A stretch of DNA of 64,000 bases from Pseudonocardia parietis (GCF_017876315.1 NZ_JAGINU010000001.1:3844001-3908000); one strand, 5' to 3'; positions 42,357 to 51,079 are shown, numbered from the stretch's first letter. Notes: generated from the letters alone by a model not told the origin. Program-made: numbers and translations.

Positions 42357-42417
42357 GATCCGCGTTCTGGGAGTACAGCGTTCGGGGTACGCACCCCACA
42401 CTCCCGAGACGGTGATC
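42357..42417. repeat. 61-bp palindromic element, copy B
   Basis: The left arm GATCCGCGTTCTGGGAG is nearly identical to copy A at 26722; the right arm (ACTCCC...GATC) has diverged. An inner GGGGT-ACGC-ACCCC hairpin sits at the centre. It has exactly the length of copy A and, like it, is followed by ATGG. It lies in the divergent spacer between the DUF4190 gene and the CBS gene. Confidence 0.7.
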
Positions 42418-42464
42418 ATGGTCGGGTACCGACGCCGTGGCGGCGGCGCCGATACGGTCGGGAC

Positions 42465-43313
42465 ATGGTGCTGCGAGCGCGCGATGTCATGACCGAACGT
42501 GTCGTCACGGTCTGGGCGGACGCACCACTGAGCCGGGCGCAGGAACGGATGTCCGAGTCCCGGTTCTCCGCCCTCCCCGTGGTGGACCGCCGCTTCTCGC
42601 TGGTCGGGATCATCAGCCTGGTCGACCTGCTGCGGCACCGCGACGCTCCACACGCGACGGTCGGGGACGCGATGACCGAGCAGGTCCTCTCGGTGCTGCC
42701 CGCTACCAACGTGTCGATCATCGCGCACCGGATGCGGGTCTACGGCGAGCTCCGACTGGTCCCGGTGGTCGACAAGGGCGTGCTGGTCGGGGTGATCACG
42801 CGCAGCGACCTGCTCCGGCACCGGCACGCCGGCGGGATCGTCCGGCGCGCGGCGCGGCGGCTCGGCGGCAGCGTGCTGGCCGCGCCGCTGCCCGAGGCGA
42901 TGACGCCGCGCGGTGCGGGCCGGGTCGGTCGCCGCCCGATCTCCTCGCTGCGGGTGGCCGACGCGATGACCGACGGCGGTCTGGTCGCGATCCCCCCGGC
43001 CCTCGCGCTCGAGGAGGCCGCCGAGGTGCTGCTGTCCTACCGGTTCACCGCCGTCCCGGTGGTGGACGACGACGACCGGCTGCTCGGCATCGTGTCCGAG
43101 GCCGACCTGATGCACGGGTCGGTGGCGGGCGGGCGCCGGATGCGGGCCCGCACGGTGTCCGGGGTGATGACCCACGACGTCGAGGTGGTACATCCCGACG
43201 ACCCGCTCGCCGACGCCGACCAGCTGCTGTCCCAGCGCGGGTTCCGGGTGGTCCCGGTGGTCGACGACGACGGTGTGCTGGTCGGCGTGATCAGCCGCAG
43301 CGACCTGTTCTGA
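42465..43313 (+). CDS. Four-CBS-domain protein
   Basis: A 282-residue soluble protein made of four CBS modules in two pairs. Each is marked by D-V/A-M-T at its start (residues about 6, 65, 160 and 223) and by P-V-V-D/V-G-I repeats ending S-D-L or A-D-L. CBS pairs bind adenine nucleotides and act as energy sensors. With no catalytic domain attached, the partner is unknown. ATG 42465 has only a weak purine-rich region upstream. Confidence 0.9.
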   Translation: MVLRARDVMTERVVTVWADAPLSRAQERMSESRFSALPVVDRRFSLVGIISLVDLLRHRDAPHATVGDAMTEQVLSVLPATNVSIIAHRMRVYGELRLVPVVDKGVLVGVITRSDLLRHRHAGGIVRRAARRLGGSVLAAPLPEAMTPRGAGRVGRRPISSLRVADAMTDGGLVAIPPALALEEAAEVLLSYRFTAVPVVDDDDRLLGIVSEADLMHGSVAGGRRMRARTVSGVMTHDVEVVHPDDPLADADQLLSQRGFRVVPVVDDDGVLVGVISRSDLF

Positions 43314-43326
43314 TCCGTGCCTCCTG

Positions 43327-43635
43327 TCAGCCGGCGGGTACCGCCGGTGCTGCTGGAGCAGCGGGTACCGCTGGAGCAGCTGGTGCCCGGACGGCGTCGC
43401 ACTCCTGCGCGGCCTGGGCGACCAGCGCGGAGAAGGCGACCGGGTCCGCCAGTGCGTCCTGCGGCAGCGCGGCGAAGTCCAGGTTCTTCTGCAGGCAGGC
43501 GTACTGCGCGGCCTGGTCGGCGGGGCTCAACGGCGGTTCGGGCGGGGCGGGCTGGGCCGAGGCGGCACCGGCCGCGGCGAACCCGATCACGACCGTGACC
43601 GCGCCGGCGACGACGGTGCGCACGAGGTTGTTCAC
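43327..43635 (-). CDS. Small secreted protein (hemophore-related type)
   Basis: A 102-residue exported protein. It has a signal peptide with an A-A-S-A-type cleavage region near residue 27, a helical core with two cysteines (Y-A-C-L and Q-E-C-D) able to form one disulfide, and an Ala/Pro repeat tail. The pattern resembles mycobacterial 'hemophore-related' proteins, but I see no direct evidence for haem. GTG 43635 has AGGAG 6 bases upstream. The tail (A-P-A-A-P/V repeats) is low complexity at the DNA level as well. Confidence 0.65.
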   Translation of the reverse strand: MNNLVRTVVAGAVTVVIGFAAAGAASAQPAPPEPPLSPADQAAQYACLQKNLDFAALPQDALADPVAFSALVAQAAQECDAVRAPAAPAVPAAPAAPAVPAG

Positions 43636-43817
43636 GATGCTCCTGCTTCCTGCGCCGGTCCGGCGCGGTGGGCGAACGGTCCCGCATCGCGAGGAGCCCG
43701 CTGCTCCCCGGCGTCCGCGGGGGCGCACCACCCGCGGTGACGGTGATCCTGCGCGCTCGCACGGGCGGCCGCGCGAGGATCGACCCGTCCGCGTGACACC
43801 TGTTCGGGCGGGTGTGC

Positions 43818-45485
43818 TCAGCCGCCCAGCGCGACCGACCGGCCCGCCTGCCGGCCGGAGAACAGGCAGCCGCCGAGGAACGTGCCCTCCAGCGCCCGGT
43901 ACCCGTGCACCCCGCCGCCGCCGAACCCGGCGACCTCGCCCGCCGCCCACAGGCCCGGCACGGGGGCGCCGCCGGCGCCCAGCACCCGTCCGGCGAGGTC
44001 GGTCTGCAGCCCGCCGAGCGTCTTGCGGGTCAGCACGTGCAGCCGTACGGCGATCAGCGGCCCGGCCGCGGGATCGAGCAGCCGGTGCGGCGGCGCGGTG
44101 CGCGCGAGCTTCTCGCCGAGCGTGCGGCGGGCGTTGTGGATCGCCATGACCTGCAGGTCCTTGACGAAGGCGTTGTCCAGCTGCCGGTCGCGGGCGACGA
44201 CCTGGCGGCGGATCACCTCGGAGTCCAGCTCGGGAGCCCCGCCGGTCAGCCGGTTCATCCCCACGACGAGCTCGTCGAGGGTGTCGGCGACGACGAAGTC
44301 GGCACCGCGCTGCAGGAACGCCTCCACCGGCGCGGCCGCGCCGGGCCGGACCCGGCCGAGCGTGGCCCGCACGTTCTTGCCGGTGACGTCCGGGTTCTGC
44401 TCGGACCCCGACAGCGCGAACTCCTTCTCGATGATCTTCTGGGTGAGCACGAACCAGGAGTGTTCGTGGCCGCCGGCCCGCAACGCGGCGAGCGTGCCGA
44501 GGGTGTCGAAGCCGGGGAAGTTCGGGGCGGGAAGCCGCCGCCCGGTCGCGTCCAGCCACAGCGAGGACGGCCCCGGGATGATCCGGATGCCGTGGTTCTC
44601 CCAGACCGGGGAGTGGTTCTGCACGCCCTCGGTGTAATGCCACATGCGATCGGAGTTGACGATCCGGCCGCCGGCGGCCCCGGTGATGGCGAGCATGCGG
44701 CCGTCGACGTGGGCGGGGACCCCGGAGACCATGTACGACGGCGGTGTCCCCAACCGCTGCGGCCACTGCTCGCGCACGAGGTCCTGGTCGCCGCCGATCC
44801 CGCCCGAGGTCACCAGCACCGCGCCCGCCCGCACGGTGAACTCGCCGGTCACGTCGCGGTTGGTCGCGGCGCCCCGCTCGGCGTGGTCCGGGGCGAGGAC
44901 CGCGCCGTACACCCCGTCGACCACCCCGTCGGTGACGGTGAGCGCGTCCACCCGGTGCCGGAAGCGCAGCGTGATCCGCCCGGCCTCGGCGTGCGCGCGG
45001 ACCCGGCGGACGAACGGCTCGAGGATCCCGGGCCCGGTGCCCCAGGTGAGGTGGAAACGGGGGACCGAGTTGCCGTGGCCGTCGGCGAGGTGCCCGCCGC
45101 GCTCGGCCCAGCCGACGACCGGCAGCCACCGGACGCCCTGCTCGTGCAGCCATGCGCGCTTCTCACCGGCCGCGAAGTGCACGTACGCGGTGGCCCACTG
45201 GCGGGCCCAGAAGTCCGCACCGGCCGGATCGTCGACCCCCCGGTCGAACGCCGCCGACCCGAGCCAGTCCGACAGCGCCAGGTCGGCCGAGTCCCGGATC
45301 CCGGTCCGCCGCTGCTCCGGGGTGTCCACGAGGAACAGTCCGCCCAGCGACCAGAACGCCTGGCCGCCCAGGTTCTGCCCGGGTTCCTGGTCCAACACGA
45401 TCACCGAGCGTCCGGCGTCGGCGATCTCGGCGGCGGCGACCAGGCCGGCGAGCCCGGCCCCGACCACGACGGCATCGGCGTCCAT
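43818..45485 (-). CDS. FAD-binding dehydrogenase, 3-ketosteroid-dehydrogenase-like
   Basis: A 555-residue flavoprotein of the succinate dehydrogenase/KstD group. The FAD fold is at the N terminus (V-V-V-G-A-G-L-A-G-L-V-A-A) with V-L-D-Q-E and G-G-Q-A. A second FAD motif near the C terminus reads G-L-W-A-A-G-E-V-A-G-F-G-G-G-G-V-H-G-Y-R. Family members oxidise steroids or unknown substrates; this subgroup is widely annotated simply as FAD-binding dehydrogenase, and no steroid genes are nearby. ATG 45485. Single-gene unit. Confidence 0.85.
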   Translation of the reverse strand: MDADAVVVGAGLAGLVAAAEIADAGRSVIVLDQEPGQNLGGQAFWSLGGLFLVDTPEQRRTGIRDSADLALSDWLGSAAFDRGVDDPAGADFWARQWATAYVHFAAGEKRAWLHEQGVRWLPVVGWAERGGHLADGHGNSVPRFHLTWGTGPGILEPFVRRVRAHAEAGRITLRFRHRVDALTVTDGVVDGVYGAVLAPDHAERGAATNRDVTGEFTVRAGAVLVTSGGIGGDQDLVREQWPQRLGTPPSYMVSGVPAHVDGRMLAITGAAGGRIVNSDRMWHYTEGVQNHSPVWENHGIRIIPGPSSLWLDATGRRLPAPNFPGFDTLGTLAALRAGGHEHSWFVLTQKIIEKEFALSGSEQNPDVTGKNVRATLGRVRPGAAAPVEAFLQRGADFVVADTLDELVVGMNRLTGGAPELDSEVIRRQVVARDRQLDNAFVKDLQVMAIHNARRTLGEKLARTAPPHRLLDPAAGPLIAVRLHVLTRKTLGGLQTDLAGRVLGAGGAPVPGLWAAGEVAGFGGGGVHGYRALEGTFLGGCLFSGRQAGRSVALGG

Positions 45486-45509
45486 GTGGGCAAGCCTAGT
45501 GAGCAGGAG

Positions 45510-45733
45510 TCAGTCCAGGTCCAGCACAGCTCTGAGCGCGCGGCCCACGGCCTCCTGCTCCTCGATGCCGATGTGCCCGACGACGTCGCCCAGCCGGCGC
45601 TTGTGCACACCTTCGATGCTCGGGATCAACGCCCACCCATGAGCTCCGGTCTTCACCGCGAGCAGAGCGCCAGGATCCTGGTCGACCACATGCAGCCCGA
45701 GGACGATGGGGGAGGCTGGCGGATGTCACTCAC
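45510..45733 (-). pseudogene. Remnant of a MazF/PemK-type toxin gene
   Basis: A toxin-like start GTG at 45733 overlaps the antitoxin end (V-S-D-I-R-Q), but this frame stops after about 27 codons. A different frame downstream, in phase with the antitoxin itself, encodes a MazF-like C terminus: I-P-S-I-E-G-V-H-K-R-R-L-G-D-V-V-G-H-I-E, then A-L-R-A-V-L-D-L-D and a stop at 45510-45512. The ribonuclease N-terminal core is missing. Best read as an internally deleted, frameshifted toxin next to its intact antitoxin. Confidence 0.65.
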
Positions 45734-45944
45734 CAGCAGCAGCGATGCGCTCGGCTTCGGCGTCGTCGATGAAGGACGGGTGGGCGGTGTAGAAGGCGGC
45801 GAGCTGGTCGCCGGCCTGGCGCAGCTCGTCCTCCCGGACCAGGCGCGCCAGGTAGCCCGACGCGCCCCCTCGGTTCGTCGCTGCGCACGCTCGGACCCTG
45901 GCTGCGGTGCGTTCGTCGAACGAGACGCTCAGGCGCTCTGACAT
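45726..45944 (-). CDS. Ribbon-helix-helix antitoxin (MazE/ParD-like)
   Basis: A 72-residue protein starting M-S-E-R-L-S-V-S-F-D-E-R-T-A-A-R-V-R-A, a ribbon-helix-helix strand and helix. A charged C-terminal region (L-V-R-E-D-E-L-R, F-Y-T-A-H-P-S-F-I-D-D-A-E) follows, of the kind that wraps a toxin. In such modules it represses its own promoter and neutralises the toxin. Here the toxin downstream is broken, so it is an orphan or solitary antitoxin. Confidence 0.75.
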   Translation of the reverse strand: MSERLSVSFDERTAARVRACAATNRGGASGYLARLVREDELRQAGDQLAAFYTAHPSFIDDAEAERIAAAGE

Positions 45945-46095
45945 GTCCTGATGATACGGGCGTACGCAAGACGCTGCGCATCGAGGTGCATACTCGGCTG
46001 CACCCATTGACCGAGCCCGCGCGCTTCGCTGTCGCGGAAGGTCAGGCGTGCGTGGTTGTCGCGGCCGGGATCCACTCGCGGGCCATGATGGACCG

Positions 46096-46773
46096 GTGTC
46101 CACGCATCCTGATCACGACGCCGCCCGCGAGTCGCTGTGCACCTGGTCCCGCCGGATGGTGCGCGACGGCCTGGTGGTCGGGACGTCCGGCAATCTCTCG
46201 GTCCGCACCGGCGACATGATCGCCGTCACCCCGTCCGGAGTGGACTACGAGACGATGGCCCCCGGCGACGTCGTGCTGGTCGACGGTGCCGGGTCGGTGG
46301 TCGACGGGTCACGGGCGCCGACCAGCGAGCTCGCCCTGCACCTGGCCGCGCACGCCCGCCCGGGCACGGCCGCCGTCGTCCACACGCACTCACCTGCGGC
46401 GGTGGCGATGTCGCTGCTGCGCGACGACGTCCCGCCGGTGCACTACCAGATCGCGATGTTCGGCGGTTCGGTGCGCGTGGCCGGCTACGCGCCGTTCGGC
46501 AGCGACGAGCTCGTCGCCAACGCGATGGCGGCGCTGGGGGACGGGACCGCGGTCGTCATGGGCAACCACGGCACCCTCGTGCTCGGCGAGCAGCTCGGCG
46601 CGGCCTACGACGGTGCGCGGCAGCTCGAGTGGCTGTGCGATGTCTGGCTGCGCGCCCGTGCGGTCGGCGAGCCACGACTGCTGTCGCCGGAGCAGATCAG
46701 CGAGGCGCTGGCGCGGTTCGCGGCACAGAAGCAGAAGGTGCGGGCGACGGCGCCCAGGCCCGGGACTCGGTGA
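46096..46773 (+). CDS. Class II aldolase/adducin family protein (deoxypentulose-phosphate aldolase type)
   Basis: A 225-residue class II aldolase of the fuculose-phosphate aldolase group. Zinc histidines are in V-V-H-T-H-S-P and M-G-N-H-G-T, and the catalytic glutamate is in T-S-E-L-A-L-H. G-T-S-G-N-L-S-V-R near the start binds phosphate. With the MtnA-type isomerase converging on it, the pair resembles the 5-deoxyribose/methylthioribose salvage route (isomerase to 5-deoxyribulose-1-phosphate, then aldolase to DHAP plus aldehyde). GTG 46096 is chosen as the first start compatible with the conserved N terminus. The tail overlaps mtnA by 77 bp on the other strand. Confidence 0.85.
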   Translation: MSTHPDHDAARESLCTWSRRMVRDGLVVGTSGNLSVRTGDMIAVTPSGVDYETMAPGDVVLVDGAGSVVDGSRAPTSELALHLAAHARPGTAAVVHTHSPAAVAMSLLRDDVPPVHYQIAMFGGSVRVAGYAPFGSDELVANAMAALGDGTAVVMGNHGTLVLGEQLGAAYDGARQLEWLCDVWLRARAVGEPRLLSPEQISEALARFAAQKQKVRATAPRPGTR

Positions 46774-47746
46774 CGATCGCGGTCACCAGGTCGGCCGGGG
46801 TGACGTCGAAGGCCGGGTTGTAGACCGGCGTCCCGGGCACGGTCATCAGCGTGCCGGCGTGCTCGCGCACCTCGTCGGCGCCGCGCTCCTCGACGACGAT
46901 GTCCGCCCCGGTCGGTGTCCGCGGGTCGATCGTCTCCTCGGGCGCGACGATCACGAACGGGATCCCGGAGCGGGCCGCGGCACAGGCCAGCATGTAGGTG
47001 CCGATCTTGTTGGCGACGTCGCCGTTCGCGGCGATCCGGTCGGCGCCCGCGAGCACGACGTCGACGAGGCCGTTCGCGATCGCGGCCGGGCCGGCGGAGT
47101 CCACGCACAACCGGTGCGGCACCCCGGCGCGGGCGAGCTCCCACACGGTCAGCCGGGCACCCTGCAGCAGCGGCCGGGTCTCGCAGGCGAGGACCTCCGC
47201 GAGCGCCCCGCGCTCGTGCAACCCGACGATCGCGCCGAGCGCGGTGCCGACGGCGCCGGTGGCGAGCGGGCCGGTGTTGCAGACGGTCAGGGCACGCAGC
47301 GGCCGCCCCGGGCAGAGCCGGAGGATCTCGTCCGCGGCCCGGTCGGTCGCGGCCGCGTGCACCGCGGCGGCCTCGGCGGCGACCGCGCGGGCCTCGGCGA
47401 GCACGGCCGCGGGGCCCCCGTCCAGCGCGGTCAGTGCCCGCCGGACACCGAGCGACAGCGGGACCGCGGTGGGTCGCGCGGTGGCGATCCGCTCGGCGTC
47501 GGCCCGGACCGCGTCGACCGCGTCCGGGGAGGTCGTGCCGTGCCGGTGCGCGGCGAGGGCGACACCGTAGGCGCCGGTGATGCCCAGGCTCGGCGCGCCC
47601 CGCACGGCGAGCGACCGGACGGCGTCGATCAGGTCGTCGACCGTGCGCAGGTGCAGGTGGACGGTGCGGTGCGGCAGCGCCCGCTGGTCGATCAGGACGA
47701 CGGCGGGCCCGCCGTCGGACTCGTCGGCCCAGTCCACGATCCGCAT
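46697..47746 (-). CDS. mtnA: S-methyl-5-thioribose-1-phosphate isomerase family protein
   Basis: A 349-residue MtnA/eIF2B-like isomerase. Motifs: R-G-A-P-S-L-G-I-T-G-A-Y-G near residue 49, catalytic cysteine in V-C-N-T-G-P-L-A-T-G, E-T-R-P-L-L-Q-G-A-R-L-T, and the acid in G-A-D-R-I-A-A-N-G-D. It converts methylthioribose-1-phosphate (or 5-deoxyribose-1-phosphate) to the ribulose form. The rest of the methionine salvage genes (MtnB, MtnC, MtnD) are absent nearby, favouring by-product disposal with the aldolase. The kinase or phosphorylase that makes its substrate is not in the window. Confidence 0.92.
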   Translation of the reverse strand: MRIVDWADESDGGPAVVLIDQRALPHRTVHLHLRTVDDLIDAVRSLAVRGAPSLGITGAYGVALAAHRHGTTSPDAVDAVRADAERIATARPTAVPLSLGVRRALTALDGGPAAVLAEARAVAAEAAAVHAAATDRAADEILRLCPGRPLRALTVCNTGPLATGAVGTALGAIVGLHERGALAEVLACETRPLLQGARLTVWELARAGVPHRLCVDSAGPAAIANGLVDVVLAGADRIAANGDVANKIGTYMLACAAARSGIPFVIVAPEETIDPRTPTGADIVVEERGADEVREHAGTLMTVPGTPVYNPAFDVTPADLVTAIVTESRAWAPSPAPSASVPRTAPAPR

Positions 47747-47807
47747 CGGTCACCCTCCCGGCCGGGGTCGTCGCACCGGCGCCCGGGCGACGGTACCCGG
47801 GGCGTGG

Positions 47808-49235
47808 TCAGCTGGGCGGTGCCAGCCGGTAGACCGCGCCGGCGTCGTCGTCGGTGATGTAGACGGCGCCGTCGGACCCGGTGACCGCGGTGACCGGGCG
47901 CCCCCAGCGGGCCCCCGACGGGTCCTGGAACCCGCCGACCAGGGTCTGCTGCGGCCCCAGCGTCCCGTCGGTGTAGGGGAAGAACGCCACCTCGGGGGCC
48001 ACCGGCGGGTCCGCGTTCCACGACCCGTGCACCCCGGCGAGCGCACCGGTCGCATACGGCGCGGGCAGCGTGCCGGAGGTGAACGAGAGGCCGAGCGGCG
48101 CGGAGTGCGCCGGGAAGGTCTGCTCCATCGGTGCCAGTGTCGTGCAGTCGAGTTCCCGGCCGCCCGGGTTCAGTTCGGCGTCGGCGACCAGCGGAACGTC
48201 CGTGAGGTCCTGCAGGCTGCCCGGCACGCCGGGCTCGGTGTCCGCGTCCGGGTTGCAGTAGGGCCAGCCCAGGTTGCGCCCGGGCGTCAGCTTCGCGAGC
48301 GGTTCGGCCGGGTGCGCGGTGACGTACTGGTTGATCACCTCGCCGAACGACGAGTCCGGTGCGTCCCCGTACGGCCGGTCGTAGGGGTAGGGCACGTTGT
48401 CCCGGCCGTTCACCGCGGACCAGACGGCGCCGTCCGGTGCGACGGCGAGCCCGGTCCCGTTCCGCACCCCGACCGCGAAGGGCTCGGCGGGCCCGCCGCC
48501 CGGCGGCACCCGCAGGATCGACGCCCGCGGCGGCGTCGCGGATAGGTCCTCGACCGAGATGTTGCCGGTGGACCCGATCGAGACGTAGACGGCGCCGTCC
48601 GGCCCGGCGGCGACCGACTTGAGCTGGTGGCCGTAGGCGCCGCGCAGGTCGGGGCTGTCGGCGTCCGGCAGGCCGTCCGCGACGACCCGGGCGCCGGTGG
48701 CGGCACCGTTCGCGTAGCGGTGGCTCGTGACCCGGTTCGACTCGGCGACGTAGAGGGTGCCGCCGTCCGGGGAGAACGCCAGGCCGTGCGGCCGGGTGAG
48801 TCCCTCGAGCAGCGGCCGCTGCTCGCCGGTGGGGGACAGGATCACGACCCGCCCGTCGTCCGGGACGGAGACGAGCAGGTTCCCGTCCGGCGTCCACGCG
48901 GCCAGCCGGGCGCCGGGGACGCGGGCGAACACAGACAGGGTCCATCCCGCCGGCACCAGAGCCTCCCGCGGCTGGTCGAACGGCGCGGCGTCGAGGCCCG
49001 GCGGGACCGCCACGGGGGCCGGTGCCAGATCGGCCGCCGCGGCTGCGACCGGGGCCTCGTTCCCGGACACCACGTTCGTCACCGGGTTGGGCCCCAGCCC
49101 GCACGCCGCCACCAGCGGCAGGCAGGCGAGCGCGGCGAGCACCGGGCGGGCCCGGCGCCGTACCCGCGACGGAGCGGCCGGAGGGCGGCCGGGCGGCCCG
49201 GCGTGCCCGGTGCGACGGTACGGGGCGATCCGCAT
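47808..49235 (-). CDS. PQQ-dependent sugar dehydrogenase-like lipoprotein (GSDH/sorbosone dehydrogenase fold)
   Basis: A 475-residue exported protein. The signal peptide has a lipobox L-V-A-A-C near residue 45. The mature part is a six-bladed beta-propeller of the glucose/sorbosone dehydrogenase family: R-P-H-G-L-A-F, then Y-V-S-I-G-S, a G-x-R-N-G-T-G-L-A segment, and G-S-W-N near the C terminus. In active members PQQ and Ca2+ bind the propeller top; I cannot verify the ligands. Probably anchored outside the membrane. 61 bp upstream of mtnA in the same direction; functional link unknown. Confidence 0.82.
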   Translation of the reverse strand: MRIAPYRRTGHAGPPGRPPAAPSRVRRRARPVLAALACLPLVAACGLGPNPVTNVVSGNEAPVAAAAADLAPAPVAVPPGLDAAPFDQPREALVPAGWTLSVFARVPGARLAAWTPDGNLLVSVPDDGRVVILSPTGEQRPLLEGLTRPHGLAFSPDGGTLYVAESNRVTSHRYANGAATGARVVADGLPDADSPDLRGAYGHQLKSVAAGPDGAVYVSIGSTGNISVEDLSATPPRASILRVPPGGGPAEPFAVGVRNGTGLAVAPDGAVWSAVNGRDNVPYPYDRPYGDAPDSSFGEVINQYVTAHPAEPLAKLTPGRNLGWPYCNPDADTEPGVPGSLQDLTDVPLVADAELNPGGRELDCTTLAPMEQTFPAHSAPLGLSFTSGTLPAPYATGALAGVHGSWNADPPVAPEVAFFPYTDGTLGPQQTLVGGFQDPSGARWGRPVTAVTGSDGAVYITDDDAGAVYRLAPPS

Positions 49236-49392
49236 GGGACGGACATTACGGGCGGGCCGGTCGCACCGCGCGCCGGCGACGCGCGGGCACGGCGCTCGGC
49301 TCGCCGGGTCGGCGACGGCACTAGGATCCGGCGCAGCAGGACCGACATCGACCGCGACCGCGACATCGACATCGACGAGCCGGGAGGAAGCG

Positions 49393-50094
49393 ATGCCCCG
49401 GCCACCCGGGCACGGCAGTGGGTTCGAACCGCGCCGTCAGGAGATCATCGGCATCGCGGCCTCCCTGTTCGCGCAGCGCGGATACGCCGCCACCAGCATC
49501 ACCGAGCTCTGCGACGCGGTGGGTCTGGCCCGCGGCGCGCTGTACTACTACATCGGTTCCAAGGAGAAGCTCCTCGTCGAGATCCAGGAGGCCGTGCTCG
49601 GCCCGCTGCTGGCGGTCGCCCGCCGGATCGTCGGTGCGCCCGCGTGCCCGGCGGTGCGGCTGCGCCTGCTGTCCGAGGTCCTGCTGGAGATCATCGTGGC
49701 GCGGCTGGACCACATCTGGGTCTACGAGCACGACTACCGGCAGCTGTCGCCGCAGAACCGCGAGGCCGTCATCGCGCAGCGCCGCGAGTTCGAGGGCATC
49801 GTGGTCGAGCTCCTCGCCGCGGCCGTCGAGGCAGGCCAGTTCCGGTCGATCGACCTGCGGCTGGGGATGCTGCAGTTCCTCAACCTGCACAACCACACCT
49901 ACCAGTGGGTCCGTCCGGACGGCCGGTGGCCGGTGTCCGAGCTCGCGACCGAGTACTGCAGCACCCTGTTCCGCGGGTTCGCCGCCGCGGACTTCGACCC
50001 GGCGACGGTCGAGGCCGCGACCGAACGGTTCCGCAGCGAGCATCCCGAGGTGGACCTGCGCCCGGAGCTCTCCGGCGCCACCGCGTCGCCGTAG
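49393..50094 (+). CDS. TetR family regulator
   Basis: A 233-residue TetR regulator. The helix-turn-helix is at residues about 14-60 (I-I-G-I-A-A-S-L-F-A-Q-R-G-Y-A-A-T-S-I-T-E-L, G-L-A-R-G-A-L-Y-Y-Y-I-G-S-K-E-K-L-L), followed by a helical ligand domain. This Y-Y-Y-I-x-S-K-E-x-L variant is frequent in regulators of CoA-ester catabolism. ATG 49393 follows GGGAGGAAG. The SDR gene starts 163 bp downstream with a possible operator between them. Confidence 0.9.
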   Translation: MPRPPGHGSGFEPRRQEIIGIAASLFAQRGYAATSITELCDAVGLARGALYYYIGSKEKLLVEIQEAVLGPLLAVARRIVGAPACPAVRLRLLSEVLLEIIVARLDHIWVYEHDYRQLSPQNREAVIAQRREFEGIVVELLAAAVEAGQFRSIDLRLGMLQFLNLHNHTYQWVRPDGRWPVSELATEYCSTLFRGFAAADFDPATVEAATERFRSEHPEVDLRPELSGATASP

Positions 50095-50173
50095 GCCTGC
50101 GTCGAGCCGTCCTGCCACGACATCCGGGAACCCGATCGCCGTCCGGTCTCGACGGTGCCTGTCCCGCCGTCTA

Positions 50174-50205
50174 ACGTTTTACAGAACATTCGGTACAGGA
50201 AACGT
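50174..50205. promoter_or_regulatory. AT-rich promoter with ACGTTT...AAACGT inverted repeat
   Basis: ACGTTT (50174-50179) and AAACGT (50200-50205) flank an unusually AT-rich stretch for this DNA (TTACAGAACATTCGGTACAG), about 50 bp before the SDR start. It is a plausible TetR-regulated promoter. Low confidence. Confidence 0.4.
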
Positions 50206-50256
50206 CGGCGGGTGCCCGCGACCGGGCCCGATCCCGCCGGGAGAAGCGGTGGACCC

Positions 50257-51009
50257 ATGGAGAGCGGACCTTCCCGCGTCGTACTGATCACCGGGGCGGC
50301 CGGTGCGCTCGGGGCGGCGGTGGCCCGGCGGCTGGCGAGCGAGGGGCCGGCCGATCTGGTCCTGTGCGACCTGTCCGGCGAGCGGCTCGAGCCGGTCGCG
50401 TCCACTCTGGAGGGACCGGGTACCCGGGTGCTCACCCGGGTCGTCGACGTCTCCGACGCGGCGGCCGTCGACGCGGCGGTGGCGGCCGCGGTCGAGCGGT
50501 TCGGCCGGCTCGACGTCATGATCAACAACGCCGGTGTGATCGCCACCAACGGCCGGATCCACAACCAGACCGCGCAGGAGTGGGACCGCCAGTTCCGGAT
50601 CACCTTCCTGGGTGCCGTGCACGGGACGACGGCCGCGGTGCGGGTCATGCGTACCCAGGAGGACGGCGGTTCGATCATCAACACCGCGTCCGTCGCCGGC
50701 CTGACGGCCTGGCCGTACACGGCTCCGTACGGCGCGGCGAAGGCCGCCGTCATCCAGCTGACCAAGGTGGCGGCGGTCGAGTACGCGAAGGAACGGATCC
50801 GCGTCAACTGCGTCTGCCCCGGCACCTTCGAGTCCGCCATGACGGCCGACATCCCCGACGAGGCCCTGCCGGGGCTCACCGCGCGGCACCCGCTCGGGCT
50901 CGGTGCACCCGAGGACGTCGTCGGCGCGTTCGCCTACCTGGCCGGCGCGGACTCCCGGTGGACCACCGGCTCGGCGATGGTGGTGGACGGCGGATACGCG
51001 GCTCCGTGA
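50257..51009 (+). CDS. Short-chain dehydrogenase/reductase
   Basis: A 250-residue classical SDR. The cofactor motif is T-G-A-A-G-A-L-G near residue 13, followed by N-N-A-G-V. The catalytic serine is in N-T-A-S-V-A-G and Y-x3-K is in A-P-Y-G-A-A-K. It ends V-V-D-G-G-Y. Substrate unknown. Probably controlled by the preceding TetR. ATG 50257 with GGGAGAAG upstream. Confidence 0.9.
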   Translation: MESGPSRVVLITGAAGALGAAVARRLASEGPADLVLCDLSGERLEPVASTLEGPGTRVLTRVVDVSDAAAVDAAVAAAVERFGRLDVMINNAGVIATNGRIHNQTAQEWDRQFRITFLGAVHGTTAAVRVMRTQEDGGSIINTASVAGLTAWPYTAPYGAAKAAVIQLTKVAAVEYAKERIRVNCVCPGTFESAMTADIPDEALPGLTARHPLGLGAPEDVVGAFAYLAGADSRWTTGSAMVVDGGYAAP

Positions 51010-51079
51010 CGGTGGGCCGGTTATCCGCAATGACTTCTGGCAGGTCCTTCGGCCGATCCATTTCCCTAGTCTGAATCTC

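Noticed and set aside
42465..44149. Extended open frame overlapping the CBS gene and the flavoprotein
   Set aside because: A frame shadow; the four CBS modules are in the other frame and the translation has no motifs.
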